In this document: positions 12,622-20,771 of the stretch, one piece after another
Numbering within the stretch: position 1 is the stretch's first letter
Layout of the letters: each line of letters opens with the position of its first letter
From: Eubacterium sp.
GTDB taxonomy: Bacteria; Bacillota; Clostridia; Lachnospirales; CAG-274
Direction of reading: 5' to 3'
DNA: 25,132 bases
Assembly (NCBI GenBank): GCA_020859645.1
Contig: JAJBVU010000015.1
Location: 1-25,132, forward strand
Translations under genes and position numbers: made by a program
The notes under the pieces: model-generated
Seen by the model: only the letters and a program-made list of their open reading frames with translations
Databases searched by the model: none
Told to the model about the DNA's origin: nothing

Positions 12622-12641
12622 AGAACAAGCAAGCTTGTTCT
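12622..12641. repeat. Perfect short palindrome, hairpin-forming
   Basis: AGAACAAGC and its complement GCTTGTTCT are separated by two bases. It lies between the HNH terminator and the cos-like stretch. It may be a packaging-protein site or a remnant terminator; nothing in the sequence decides. Confidence 0.55.
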
Positions 12642-12669
12642 AATAAACTCATTCCGTTGCTCGTCCTCT

Positions 12670-12698
12670 ACATCAAAAACCTATTGGGTTTTTGATGT
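12670..12698 (-). terminator. Hairpin terminator at the end of the HNH gene
   Basis: ACATCAAAAACC (12670-12681) pairs with GGTTTTTGATGT (12687-12698) around a five-base loop. The HNH stop codon (12681-12683) touches the hairpin. Confidence 0.65.
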
Positions 12699-13082
12699 GT
12701 TTATCTTCGATAACAAAATATTGTTGTATTCATACTTTATGTATCTATCCTCGGTCATTGTCTTTGTGTCATGACACGATTTACATAAAGACTGCCAATT
12801 GCTCCTGTCCCAAAACAACTCTCGATTGCCTCGGTGGGGAATGATGTGGTCAACAACAGTCGCTTTTGTGTATCTGCCTTTGCTCTTACAGATTTCACAA
12901 ATAGGATGTTCCTGCAGAAATGCTTTGCTTGCTTTCTGCCATTGGCGGTTGTATCCTCTGCTTGAAGCACTCCGTACTTCATCTGTATGTAAAGGTTTAT
13001 GCTCATTGCAGTATTTATTCCCGTAAGCAACCAACCTTGAACAGTTGGGGTGCTTACAAGGTGTGTTTGGTCTTTTAGGCAT
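12681..13082 (-). CDS. HNH endonuclease of the phage packaging type
   Basis: HNH proteins of this class stand next to terminase genes and assist specific cleavage of packaged DNA at cos. In 133 residues there is an N-terminal treble-clef-like cysteine set (C9, C14, C25, H28). The classical HNH follows: CEICKSKGR (62-70), VVDHIIPHRG (76-85), SNWQSLCKSCHDTKT (94-108), with H79, N95 and H104 as expected catalytic or metal residues. AGAGGTGTCCCCG precedes ATG 13082; an in-frame GTG at 13091 would lie in that site. A strong promoter lies upstream. Unusually, the terminase genes are not next but about 10 kb further on. Confidence 0.93.
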   Translation of the reverse strand: MPKRPNTPCKHPNCSRLVAYGNKYCNEHKPLHTDEVRSASSRGYNRQWQKASKAFLQEHPICEICKSKGRYTKATVVDHIIPHRGNRELFWDRSNWQSLCKSCHDTKTMTEDRYIKYEYNNILLSKINTSKTQ

Positions 13083-13115
13083 CGGGGACACCTCTTTTCA
13101 CTTTCTTCAATATAC

Positions 13116-13144
13116 ACTATATCACATCTTGACATACACTTCAA
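13116..13144 (-). promoter_or_regulatory. Promoter for the HNH gene
   Basis: -35 TTGAAG (13139-13144), a 17-base spacer, and -10 TATAGT (13116-13121) lie 34 bases before the HNH start and right behind the DUF1492 gene. ATGTC occurs three times around the -35. It may be the late promoter served by the sigma-like protein encoded just upstream. Confidence 0.6.
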
Positions 13145-13151
13145 CTGACAT

Positions 13152-13580
13152 TTAAGGACATTCTATGCCGTCATTTAAATTTTTTTCAATTTGTTTATGT
13201 GCTTTGTCTTTTATGCGGCTTATCTGTCTTGGACTGTAATTCATTTCAAATGCAATGTCCGTCCAACTTTTAAACTGTAAGTAGTGAAGTTCAAGAACCA
13301 TTCGGCAATGCTCGTCATTAACGGATGCAATCGCATTTGTGATTTCAATCTTCAAGTTAATCAATCTGTCAATGTCAGCTTTGATTTGATTTTCCATATC
13401 AACGATTTTTACAATGGTGTTTTCCAAGCGGTGTACATTGCGAGTTCCTTTTGAAGGGTAGTCGCTTATTGTTGATGAAACATTTACGGCAAGCTCTCTG
13501 AAAGAATTTAATTGCTCGGTCTTGTTTTTTATCCTTTGGTCTATTCGGTAAGCCTGTCCTAAATACTCTTTAGCCGTCAT
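13152..13580 (-). CDS. DUF1492 / ArpU-type sigma-70 region 4-like late regulator
   Basis: This 142-residue, helical protein has a coiled-coil-like middle (KIVDMENQIKADIDRLINLK) and a C-terminal helix-turn-helix resembling sigma region 4: MVLELHYLQFKSWTDIAFEM then NYSPRQISRIKDKAHKQIEK. This is the pattern of DUF1492 and ArpU-family phage regulators, which stand at the end of the early region and turn on late genes. GGAGGCTGAAAGCT precedes the ATG, which overlaps the upstream gene by 11 bases. The promoter at 13116-13144 follows directly, consistent with a switch point between early and late transcription, though this is inferred. Confidence 0.88.
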   Translation of the reverse strand: MTAKEYLGQAYRIDQRIKNKTEQLNSFRELAVNVSSTISDYPSKGTRNVHRLENTIVKIVDMENQIKADIDRLINLKIEITNAIASVNDEHCRMVLELHYLQFKSWTDIAFEMNYSPRQISRIKDKAHKQIEKNLNDGIECP

Positions 13581-13797
13581 AGCTTTCAGCCTCCTTGTTT
13601 AACATTGAAATAAGCCGTTCTCCGTCAATGCTTGTCAGTGTTATGAACCACTGTGAGCGGAAAAACTTATTCAAGGTTTGTATTTCTCCGTTCTGTTTCC
13701 AATTCTGATTGTATTTTCTGCATTGACCGATTATCTTTCGGTAGTCGGTTACGGCTTGTATAATAATTGCGTTTGCTAAGTTCTCGTAGTTTCTCAT
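13570..13797 (-). CDS. Small conserved phage protein of unknown function
   Basis: This 75-residue protein contains FRSQWFITLTSIDGERLIS near the middle, a pattern I have seen in small proteins that sit between the SNF2 helicase and DUF1492 genes of Clostridia phages. It has no assigned activity. The N-terminus is helical (YENLANAIIIQAVTDYRKI), with no cysteine cluster or membrane segment. Its start overlaps the helicase stop by four bases, with GAGGCTGATGCC as ribosome binding site, and its end overlaps the regulator gene. It is therefore tightly embedded in the early operon. Confidence 0.8.
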   Translation of the reverse strand: MRNYENLANAIIIQAVTDYRKIIGQCRKYNQNWKQNGEIQTLNKFFRSQWFITLTSIDGERLISMLNKEAESYDG

Positions 13798-15134
13798 GGC
13801 ATCAGCCTCGCTTTCACTGCATCAATCAAGGAGTTCTGGCTGACGTTTTTCTTTTCAAGTGCTTTTATAACATTCTCATCAATGGTGTTCTTTGTGATTA
13901 TGTGATGAATAAAAACTGTATTCTTTTGCCCTTGACGGTAAAGGCGTGCGTTAAGCTGCTGATATAATTCAAGCGACCAAGTCAGACCGAACCACACAAC
14001 AGTGCTTCCGCCTTGCTGCAAGTTTAAACCATGACCGGCAGAGGCGGGATGTATGAGTGCAATCGAAACTTCGCCTTTATTCCATCTTTCAATATCATCA
14101 GCTGTGTTTATTTCTGCTGCATCAAATCTCTCCAAAATTCTCTGCTTATCGTGCTTGTACCAATAAGCCACAAGCAGTGGTTTGCCGTTTGCCGCTTCAA
14201 TCAAGTCTTCAAGTGCATCAAGCTTTCTGTCATGTATCTTTACGGTTGTGCTGTCATCGGCATAAACCGCTCCGTTTGACATCTGTAATAATTTATTGGA
14301 GAGTGCTGCAGCATTAACAGCGTCAAGGTCTTTGTTTTCAATGCTCAAAACCATATCGGATTTAAACTTATCATATATTTTTTGTTCTTTGCCGTTCATC
14401 TCAACTGCTATGTTGTTATTTACCAACTTCGGCATCTCCAAGTGGTCGAGAGCTTTCATAGAAATACAAATATCCGAAATCAAGCTGTAAATTTTTTCTT
14501 CCGCTCCGTCCTTTGGTTTGTAGGAAAATACTATTTGCTGATTTCTCTTATCCGGAATGAAAAACCGTTCTCTGAAACCGCCGATGTATCTGCCCAATCT
14601 TTTACCCATATCAAGCAGATAAATTTCCGCCCACAGATCCATAAGTGAGTTCGGTGCTGGAGTACCCGTCAAGCCTATTATTCTTTTAACATAGGGTCTG
14701 ACTTTTTTCAGTGCTTTGAACCTTTCGGTTTTATTGGACTTAAAGCTGCTTAACTCATCAATCACAACGGCATCGAAGTCCCATTTATGATTTTTTATAA
14801 GCCATGAAACATTTTCACGATTGATTATGTACAGCAGTGCTTTTTGATTTAAGGCATTTTCTCTCTGCTGTTTAGTACCAAGTACTATTGAGTAGGTCAG
14901 TCCGCTTAAATGCTCCCATTTTTCAATTTCACTTCTCCAAGTAGACTCAGCTACTCGTTTCGGTGCGATTATAAGAACCTTTTCAATATCGAAATAATCA
15001 AAGGCAAGCTCCCACAGTGCCGTAAGTGTTATAACGGTTTTACCCAAACCCATATCAAGCAGAAGTGCCGCTGCCTTGTTTTGTGTTAAAAACTGTATTG
15101 CATATTTTTGATAATCATGAGGATTGAATTTCAT
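13794..15134 (-). CDS. SNF2-family DNA helicase/translocase
   Basis: This ATP-dependent double-stranded DNA translocase has 446 residues. It shows Walker A LLDMGLGKTVIT (25-36), Walker B VVIDELSS (123-130, DELS in place of DEAH), motif III GLTGTPAPN (154-162) and HPASAGHGLNLQ, with motif VI QQLNARLYRQGQ near the C-terminus. It is a compact phage form, lacking extra domains. I chose ATG 15134 because TTGGAGGTGTCATTG stands just before it; a start at 15149 is less likely. It overlaps the VRR-NUC gene by 20 bases, and the two are a standard phage replication/recombination pair. Confidence 0.95.
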   Translation of the reverse strand: MKFNPHDYQKYAIQFLTQNKAAALLLDMGLGKTVITLTALWELAFDYFDIEKVLIIAPKRVAESTWRSEIEKWEHLSGLTYSIVLGTKQQRENALNQKALLYIINRENVSWLIKNHKWDFDAVVIDELSSFKSNKTERFKALKKVRPYVKRIIGLTGTPAPNSLMDLWAEIYLLDMGKRLGRYIGGFRERFFIPDKRNQQIVFSYKPKDGAEEKIYSLISDICISMKALDHLEMPKLVNNNIAVEMNGKEQKIYDKFKSDMVLSIENKDLDAVNAAALSNKLLQMSNGAVYADDSTTVKIHDRKLDALEDLIEAANGKPLLVAYWYKHDKQRILERFDAAEINTADDIERWNKGEVSIALIHPASAGHGLNLQQGGSTVVWFGLTWSLELYQQLNARLYRQGQKNTVFIHHIITKNTIDENVIKALEKKNVSQNSLIDAVKARLMP

Positions 15135-15399
15135 CAATGACACCTCCAATCTGTTCTATCCTGTCAATTACATAAACCTTGTAACCGAGTTTTCTTAAAA
15201 GTCTGTGTCTTGAAAGCTGCAATGCTCTCGGTTTCTTTCCCGTTGCTTTCAATTCGGCAAATGCCATTCTGCCTTCCGGCAAAAGTATAATTCTGTCCGG
15301 CATTCCGTCAATGCCCTGTGCTATAAACTTCGGACAGATTCCGCCATGCTTTTTGACTTCTTTTATAAGCCTTTGTTCAATGTATTTTTCTGTTGACAT
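15115..15399 (-). CDS. VRR-NUC domain nuclease
   Basis: This 94-residue single-domain PD-(D/E)XK nuclease of the virus-type replication-repair class has GIDGMPDRIILLPEG (29-43, D35) and MAFAELKATG (45-54, E49 and K51), followed by Q61 in the family position. It probably cleaves branched DNA intermediates and is nearly always next to the SNF2 helicase in these phages. AGAAAGGAAAATATGAG precedes ATG 15399, chosen over an upstream in-frame ATG at 15423. Its upstream gap carries the CTGTGAC repeats described separately. Confidence 0.92.
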   Translation of the reverse strand: MSTEKYIEQRLIKEVKKHGGICPKFIAQGIDGMPDRIILLPEGRMAFAELKATGKKPRALQLSRHRLLRKLGYKVYVIDRIEQIGGVIDEIQSS

Positions 15400-15414
15400 C
15401 TCATATTTTCCTTT

Positions 15415-15583
15415 CTGTGACACTGTGACGATTATGACAACTGTTCCTATATATTCCTTACGTGCGTGTACAGATTACATATAGCTTTATATTTCATATA
15501 TTTAATCTATAAATAAATATTGTCACAGTTGTCATATACAGCCGTCAAGTGTCCTTAAAATCAAGGTTTTTCAGTCTGTGACA
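15415..15583. other. Repeat-flanked AT-rich region, candidate replication origin
   Basis: The octamer CTGTGAC(A/G) occurs at 15415-15422, 15423-15430 and 15576-15583, and in reverse at 15521-15528. An 11-base perfect inverted repeat (15434-15444 and 15525-15535) brackets about 80 bases that are mostly A and T. It lies between the VapE primase/helicase gene and the VRR-NUC gene. Clustered short repeats beside an AT-rich stretch near the initiator gene are typical of phage origins, but function is inferred. Confidence 0.45.
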
Positions 15584-17903
15584 CCTTTTCATAAATTCTC
15601 TGCTGCCCATAAATAGGTACTCTTTTTCGTTTACCTGTTTTTTCCCAACCGTTGATTTTCATCATAATGGCAGCTATCGCATAAGAATCCGATGTCTTGA
15701 TGGATGACAGACTGTTCCCAAAGCACTCACACCAAATTTCCGCATTACTTACCTGCGTTCTTTCTACAGTGCCAACGGGTGCTGCACCGAAATCATTACC
15801 GCTTAAATAGTTCCTACGCTCATAAGTACTCATCTGATCCCAATTTTCAGGAAGCGGTGTATTAAGATATTCTTCTACCAATCCTTGTCTTTCATCTGTT
15901 TCCATAGCTTGTCTTTGCATATCAACCGCAGCTTTGGCATCATCACCCTCAAGATAGAGTTTTTCACCCTGTTTATATAAATGCACAGCTTCTGCCCAAA
16001 TCTGACTTACATCATCATCTGTTATCTGCCATGATTTTTTTGCTGAATTCTCTCCGACATTAACAGGCCAAAATCTTCGGTTTCCCGTAATGTCACGCAA
16101 AAATCCGCTTTCCGCATTTGTTGAACCGACAATAACACACTGCCTTGGATGGCTTTCGGCAACTCTGCCGTATGACGGACGGTAAATGTCATCGGTTCTG
16201 CTTAAGAATGATTTGATAGTTTCTATATCAACCTTTTTTATACCTGCCATTTCGCCAAGTTCAAGAATAAGAAAACCTTGCAGTTTTTCTGCTCCCGATT
16301 TATCTTTCATATCTGTTAATGTTAAGCTGTCTGAGAACCATTTTCCTGCAAGCTTTGAAAAGAATGTTGACTTGCCGATGCCTTGCTTGCCGATAAGGAT
16401 TAAAGCGGAATCAAACTTTGTGCCGGGATGATATGTCCTTGCAACAGCAGCAGCCATTGTCTTTTTTGTTACTGCTCTTGTATAAGATGTATCCTCCGCA
16501 CCGAAATAATCTATAAGCAGTGTTGATACTCTCGGCACGTTATCCCATTTGGGCAGATTTTCAAAATATTCTCTAACGGGATGAAAATGACGGTCTTCCA
16601 CAATTTTTGTAAATGCCACATCGTAGTTTCTGCTTGAAAAAACTCCGTATCTTATATCAATTAGTGCTTTCATTTGTGCCATATCTGCATCACGCCAAAA
16701 GAAGTTATCTATCGGACGTTCCCAAGGTACTGCACCTATAACCTCAATTCTTCCCGCCATTTCATTAAAGGCAATATTGGAAAAATCCGGGTCATTGTTT
16801 AAAATCAGCATTAAGTTCCATACACTGTTGTCAAGTACATTGCTTCTCGGTTGATATGTCAGTTTTTCTCTCCAATCTTTATCATCATCCAAAAAGTCCT
16901 CATCCAACTGCGATTGTTTTTCATTAAGCGAGAGAATTTTCACCTTGTCTTGCTGCATTGCAAACTCACACATATTTTTATATGAATCATTGTCATCACC
17001 GAATTTATGTATGCGTACAATATCGAAAGCATTACAAAGCTTCAAATAAGCGGGGTCTTTGGCATGGTGGCTGTAAACAAATTTATCGTCTTTAATCTCC
17101 ACGCCCGGCATACTTTTTGATGCAATAAGGTGATACCTGTTTTCAATATCCGTAGGTTCATATACATCAGCTAAAAACTCCGTAATTGCATTTTGTATGG
17201 GATAATAAGTACGATTAAAAAGACCGACAATACCATTTTTCTCTATAGGGTTTTCAACCTTTTTCACAGCTGTACTTTTTGCAGAGCTTTCCCTTGATGA
17301 TGTCGGAAGCTGAGTAGGGTCAGTCCATTCCGGGTGTGCCGATAAAATATCGTCGGGGTTTAGCCAGCTTTTATCACTTTCCAAATATAAGTACTCTCCG
17401 TTGCTTGGTGAACTGGGCCAAAACATAAGCTGATTCGGTAAATATGAACATTCATCAAAATAATCGATTCCGAGCATTTGTGCCAAATATCTTGCTGCTG
17501 CAGCATATTCCTCTGAAGATACATCTCTCGTAAGAGGAAATATAAACCTTGCTCTTGGATTATTCGGTGTATGACCATGTGTAGTGTACACAACTGCTGC
17601 ATAAGGAATATCAATATCATCAAGATAACCTTTCGGAAGTGCATCACCGTCAAGGCTTATCATTGACCTAAACTCAACTGTATCAATTTTTCTTCTGCCG
17701 CCTTTCAGTCTGCCGCCGACAAAACCGCCATGGTCTTTTGCATCCATCTTTTTTGCCTTAGAAAATTTTGAATATTCTTCTGCTGATTCTGTTGTTCTGA
17801 TAGTTGTTTTCAGTCTGTTTTTCAATTCATCAAATGTTATGGTCTTGTTGCTCCAAGTTTTAGCATTGCAGCTGTTGCCGTAAGCAATATTTAATTCACG
17901 CAT
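15561..17903 (-). CDS. VapE-type primase/helicase (virulence-associated protein E family)
   Basis: This 780-residue replication protein acts in priming and unwinding. The N-terminal third looks like a primase-polymerase domain: ISLDGDALP (about 82-90, with paired aspartates), RARFIFPLT (117-125) and LPNQLMFWPSSP. The C-terminal VirE/VapE helicase has Walker A LIGKQGIGKSTF (about 502-513), Walker B LILELGEMAG (about 545-554) and VGSTNAESGFLRDITGNRRFW, the sensor and arginine region. ATG 17903 follows GAGGAGGTGTCAGCCG; a start at 17933 would include that site. It overlaps the upstream gene by eight bases. The length is normal for the two-domain form. Confidence 0.95.
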   Translation of the reverse strand: MRELNIAYGNSCNAKTWSNKTITFDELKNRLKTTIRTTESAEEYSKFSKAKKMDAKDHGGFVGGRLKGGRRKIDTVEFRSMISLDGDALPKGYLDDIDIPYAAVVYTTHGHTPNNPRARFIFPLTRDVSSEEYAAAARYLAQMLGIDYFDECSYLPNQLMFWPSSPSNGEYLYLESDKSWLNPDDILSAHPEWTDPTQLPTSSRESSAKSTAVKKVENPIEKNGIVGLFNRTYYPIQNAITEFLADVYEPTDIENRYHLIASKSMPGVEIKDDKFVYSHHAKDPAYLKLCNAFDIVRIHKFGDDNDSYKNMCEFAMQQDKVKILSLNEKQSQLDEDFLDDDKDWREKLTYQPRSNVLDNSVWNLMLILNNDPDFSNIAFNEMAGRIEVIGAVPWERPIDNFFWRDADMAQMKALIDIRYGVFSSRNYDVAFTKIVEDRHFHPVREYFENLPKWDNVPRVSTLLIDYFGAEDTSYTRAVTKKTMAAAVARTYHPGTKFDSALILIGKQGIGKSTFFSKLAGKWFSDSLTLTDMKDKSGAEKLQGFLILELGEMAGIKKVDIETIKSFLSRTDDIYRPSYGRVAESHPRQCVIVGSTNAESGFLRDITGNRRFWPVNVGENSAKKSWQITDDDVSQIWAEAVHLYKQGEKLYLEGDDAKAAVDMQRQAMETDERQGLVEEYLNTPLPENWDQMSTYERRNYLSGNDFGAAPVGTVERTQVSNAEIWCECFGNSLSSIKTSDSYAIAAIMMKINGWEKTGKRKRVPIYGQQRIYEKVSQTEKP

Positions 17904-18318
17904 CGGCTGACACCTCCTCAAGCTCGTACTCAAAATACCTTATCTTCATATTTCGTTTTTCAGCCTTTGCAATTTCCTGTCCCATTCCCTTGGATATGAC
18001 ATTCCCGAACACCCAAAGTTCATCACATTTGCCTAAAAGCACCATATTCATAAACATTGCAAGATCACGTTCGGTTTCGTCATTCATAAACTGCGGGAAG
18101 AACATGTGCGGAGCAAGAGGAATGCAGTTATTGTTAACTGCATATCGGCAGTAAATTCTTGCATTTAATGTGTTCATCTCCACATTTCCGCTGTAAGGCG
18201 AGCATATGTACACAAGCGGTTTATATGCCGCCTTTCGTTCCTGTTTTTCTATTTTCGACAGTGCCTCATGTGCCGTCGGGTCATAATAACCCTCGGCATT
18301 ATATTTGCTTATTGCCAT
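17896..18318 (-). CDS. Nucleoside 2-deoxyribosyltransferase-like (DUF4406-type) protein
   Basis: This 140-residue Rossmann-type protein has YICSPYSGNVEMNTLNAR (about 37-54), IPLAPHMFFPQFMNDETER and DELWVFGNVISKGMGQEI, matching a family related to nucleoside deoxyribosyltransferases and the SLOG superfamily. These could process a modified nucleotide; the catalytic residues cannot be assigned safely. TTGGAGGAACTGAAA precedes ATG 18318, which was chosen over ATG 18333. It lies in the early replication operon directly before the VapE gene and overlaps both neighbours, so it is co-translated. Confidence 0.82.
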   Translation of the reverse strand: MAISKYNAEGYYDPTAHEALSKIEKQERKAAYKPLVYICSPYSGNVEMNTLNARIYCRYAVNNNCIPLAPHMFFPQFMNDETERDLAMFMNMVLLGKCDELWVFGNVISKGMGQEIAKAEKRNMKIRYFEYELEEVSADA

Positions 18319-18640
18319 TTTCAGTTCCTCCAATCATATTTAAATTTTTAATCAATAAGCTGCATATCCGCTGTTCTCTTTTAAAGAGTCTTGTGTACTC
18401 TTTGCATTCCTTAGAGTTCGGAGGGCAGTTAAATGTTTTATTTGCATATTCCTTCTGCCTTATTTCGCATTCAGCTATCCGCTTTGAAAGATGTTCTGAC
18501 AGTTCTGTTTTCTCATTGTCGGAGCAGTATTCGTTAATAAGGTCAAAGAGTATCTTTGCTTTGCGGACGGGCAAGGGAAGAAGTCCGTCAACATAAAATC
18601 GTATATAGCCATTTCCGTAATCAACTTTCAGAATTTCCAT
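18299..18640 (-). CDS. Hypothetical early phage protein
   Basis: This 113-residue protein has VDYGNGYIRFYVDGLLPLP at the N-terminus, a likely beta hairpin. A long charged helix pair follows (LSEHLSKRIAECEIRQKEY and CKEYTRLFKREQRICSLLI). No family is recognised. AGAGAGGTT stands about 12 bases before the ATG, rather far but usable, and the start overlaps the preceding 50-residue gene by 20 bases. The gene is in the replication operon between the polymerase and primase genes. Confidence 0.75.
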   Translation of the reverse strand: MEILKVDYGNGYIRFYVDGLLPLPVRKAKILFDLINEYCSDNEKTELSEHLSKRIAECEIRQKEYANKTFNCPPNSKECKEYTRLFKREQRICSLLIKNLNMIGGTENGNKQI

Positions 18641-18773
18641 ATTTAATCTTTAACCTCTCTATACCCTTAGATGCACCTTTAAAATCACCGGCTTTAAGCT
18701 GACCGAGAATGGTGCGGTATGTATTTTTAGGTATTTTGTACTTCAGTTTATAAAGTTCGTAATATATGTTCAT
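18621..18773 (-). CDS. Small hypothetical protein (50 aa)
   Basis: The chosen start, ATG 18773, has AAAGGAATAACAAA directly upstream and lies five bases after the polymerase stop. It gives a 50-residue basic protein beginning MNIYYELYKLKYKIPKN and ending ASKGIERLKIKYGNSES. A longer reading from 18866 would overlap the polymerase by about 90 bases and has no ribosome binding site. Such small basic proteins often follow phage polymerases. I cannot assign a function. Confidence 0.7.
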   Translation of the reverse strand: MNIYYELYKLKYKIPKNTYRTILGQLKAGDFKGASKGIERLKIKYGNSES

Positions 18774-18777
18774 TTTG

Positions 18778-20718
18778 TTATTCCTTTCTGTAAAATTCAC
18801 ATTCATATCCGTCAGCGGAAAGCTGCAGACCTTTTGCCCAAAGAGGAGTTCTTCCCATTTGTTCACAAACAGCTTTCAGCGACATATCTTTTCTGCATTC
18901 GATAATGAGTTCATCGTGAACATGAGCAACAATGGAACAGGTTCTTAAAGTCTGCATTGAATAACAGAGAATATCCCTTGCTATACCTTGAACAATGTTT
19001 TCCACAAACTTCGGCCCGTAGCTTTCTATGCGTTCCCATTTCTTTGTACTGCCGACACCCTCGTAAGTCACAGACTCTCCGCCGAAAATGTTCTCTCCGA
19101 TTTTTGGTTTGACGTAGGCAAGGCATCTGCCGCTTGGCAGCTTTATGAACATAATTCCGCTTTTGTAAAATATCTTCAAACCGTACAATTCAACTGCAGC
19201 TTTTTCTTTTACAACCTTTTTGACCGCTGAATCAATATCCCACCACAATCGTACTATGTGAGGATTGGCAGTTCTCCAAGCATCCACAAGCGGTTTCAAT
19301 TCATCTTCTGCAAGTCCCATTTCCAAAGCACCCATTGACTTCAAGGCTCCTACAGAACCACCGTAACCCAATGCCAATTCAGATATTTTGCCTTTTTGTC
19401 TTAATTCAGAGTTTATGCCATGCTTTTCCACAGGTACTTTGAACATTTGGCTTGCCGATGCACAGTAGATGTCACCGCCGTTTTTAAATACATCAAGTCT
19501 CCATTTTTCACCCGCAATCCAAGCAATAACACGAGCTTCGATAGCAGAAAAGTCTGAAACAATAAATTTTCCGCCCTTATAGGGAATAAAAGCAGTTCTT
19601 ATAAGCTGAGATAATACATCGGGAATGTTGTCATAAAGCATTGACATATTTTCATAATCACCGATCCGTACCAATTCACGAGCCTGTTCCAAATCCGGCA
19701 GATGATTTTGAGGTAAATTCTGCAGCTGAATTAATCTTCCTGAGAATCGCCCTGAACGATTAGCACCGTAAAATTGAAACATTCCTCTCGCCCTGTTATC
19801 AGAGCAGGCAGCATTCTGCATTGCCTGATACTTTTTGACCGATGACTTTGCAAGCTGCTGTCTCAGTTCAAGTACTTTTGCGAGTTTCGGCGGAGCAGTT
19901 TTAAGCAGTTCTGAAACTGCTTTTTTATCAAGAGAATCTGTTTTTAAGCCGTTTTCCGATAGCCATTCTTTCATTTGCAAGACTGAATTGGGATTTTCCA
20001 ATTCAGTTATATCTTTCATCGTTTTGTTAAGTTCGGCCTTTGTCATTTCATCAAATGCAATAGCATTTTTAACAAGAGTCATATCAAGAGTAATACCTCG
20101 GTCATTTATTTCTTGGTCTAAATGATATTCATCCCACACATTTTCGGAAACAGGAAACCTTGACAGTTTGTTTTGTATTGCCATTTCTGCTTCCACATCC
20201 CGCTTGTTATATGCTTTGAAAATTTCCCATTTATCGGGTGCATGGATAGGTAGGTTTCTCGTTCTGTTTCCGTTAGCTTTTGTAGGTTTGCAGGGAATAC
20301 AAAAGTACCTAATAAGGCTCTTTCCTTCGGACATTTTCTGCTGTTCAAGTCCCAATACAGCACCTGCACTTTCAAGCGAAAGTGGCAATCCCAAAGTAGC
20401 TGCCCATACCATAGTGCATCTCCAAGAATACGGCTCTAAATATTCACCTGTCGGATAATCAAGATACCTCGATAAACACACTCTCTCAAACATAGCATTG
20501 TAGGCATATTTGATTACATCATCGTCCTCAAGTGCGGAAAGAACATCAGCGGGAATTTTCTCACCGCCCGCAAGGTCAACTACTTGTACCTCTGCACAAT
20601 CAGCAGAGTATGCAAACAGCAATATTTCAAAATCATCCGCCTCGCAGTATTTGTACATACCACACTTTTTTAGGTCATTGCTGCTATAGGTTTCTATATC
20701 TATACTTAAAGTTTTCAT
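18778..20718 (-). CDS. Phage DNA polymerase, family A with 3'-5' exonuclease domain
   Basis: This 646-residue replicative polymerase has exonuclease motif I SIDIET (5-10, D7 and E9). Polymerase motif A is VSDFSAIEARVIAWIAGE (387-404, D389), motif B RQKGKISELALGYGG (440-454) and motif C HVHDELIIE (599-607, D602). The length fits the compact phage pol I form that lacks a 5'-3' nuclease domain. GGTGGTGATTTA precedes the ATG. It heads the tight early operon that continues through the primase. A strong hairpin lies just upstream. Confidence 0.97.
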   Translation of the reverse strand: MKTLSIDIETYSSNDLKKCGMYKYCEADDFEILLFAYSADCAEVQVVDLAGGEKIPADVLSALEDDDVIKYAYNAMFERVCLSRYLDYPTGEYLEPYSWRCTMVWAATLGLPLSLESAGAVLGLEQQKMSEGKSLIRYFCIPCKPTKANGNRTRNLPIHAPDKWEIFKAYNKRDVEAEMAIQNKLSRFPVSENVWDEYHLDQEINDRGITLDMTLVKNAIAFDEMTKAELNKTMKDITELENPNSVLQMKEWLSENGLKTDSLDKKAVSELLKTAPPKLAKVLELRQQLAKSSVKKYQAMQNAACSDNRARGMFQFYGANRSGRFSGRLIQLQNLPQNHLPDLEQARELVRIGDYENMSMLYDNIPDVLSQLIRTAFIPYKGGKFIVSDFSAIEARVIAWIAGEKWRLDVFKNGGDIYCASASQMFKVPVEKHGINSELRQKGKISELALGYGGSVGALKSMGALEMGLAEDELKPLVDAWRTANPHIVRLWWDIDSAVKKVVKEKAAVELYGLKIFYKSGIMFIKLPSGRCLAYVKPKIGENIFGGESVTYEGVGSTKKWERIESYGPKFVENIVQGIARDILCYSMQTLRTCSIVAHVHDELIIECRKDMSLKAVCEQMGRTPLWAKGLQLSADGYECEFYRKE

Positions 20719-20735
20719 TAAATCACCACCATTTT

Positions 20736-20763
20736 GAGGGAACGGTGCTATGTCCGTTCCCTC
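20736..20763 (-). terminator. Strong hairpin upstream of the polymerase gene
   Basis: Ten-base perfect stem GAGGGAACGG/CCGTTCCCTC with an eight-base loop sits between the remnant gene and the polymerase. No T tract follows on the minus strand, so it may be an mRNA-processing or attenuating structure more than a simple terminator. Confidence 0.55.
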
Positions 20764-20771
20764 GATTAAGA

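Noticed and set aside
17575..17595. GTGTACAC near 17583, resembling the cassette operator
   Set aside because: It lacks the three-base centre, lies inside the VapE coding sequence and has no promoter beside it.
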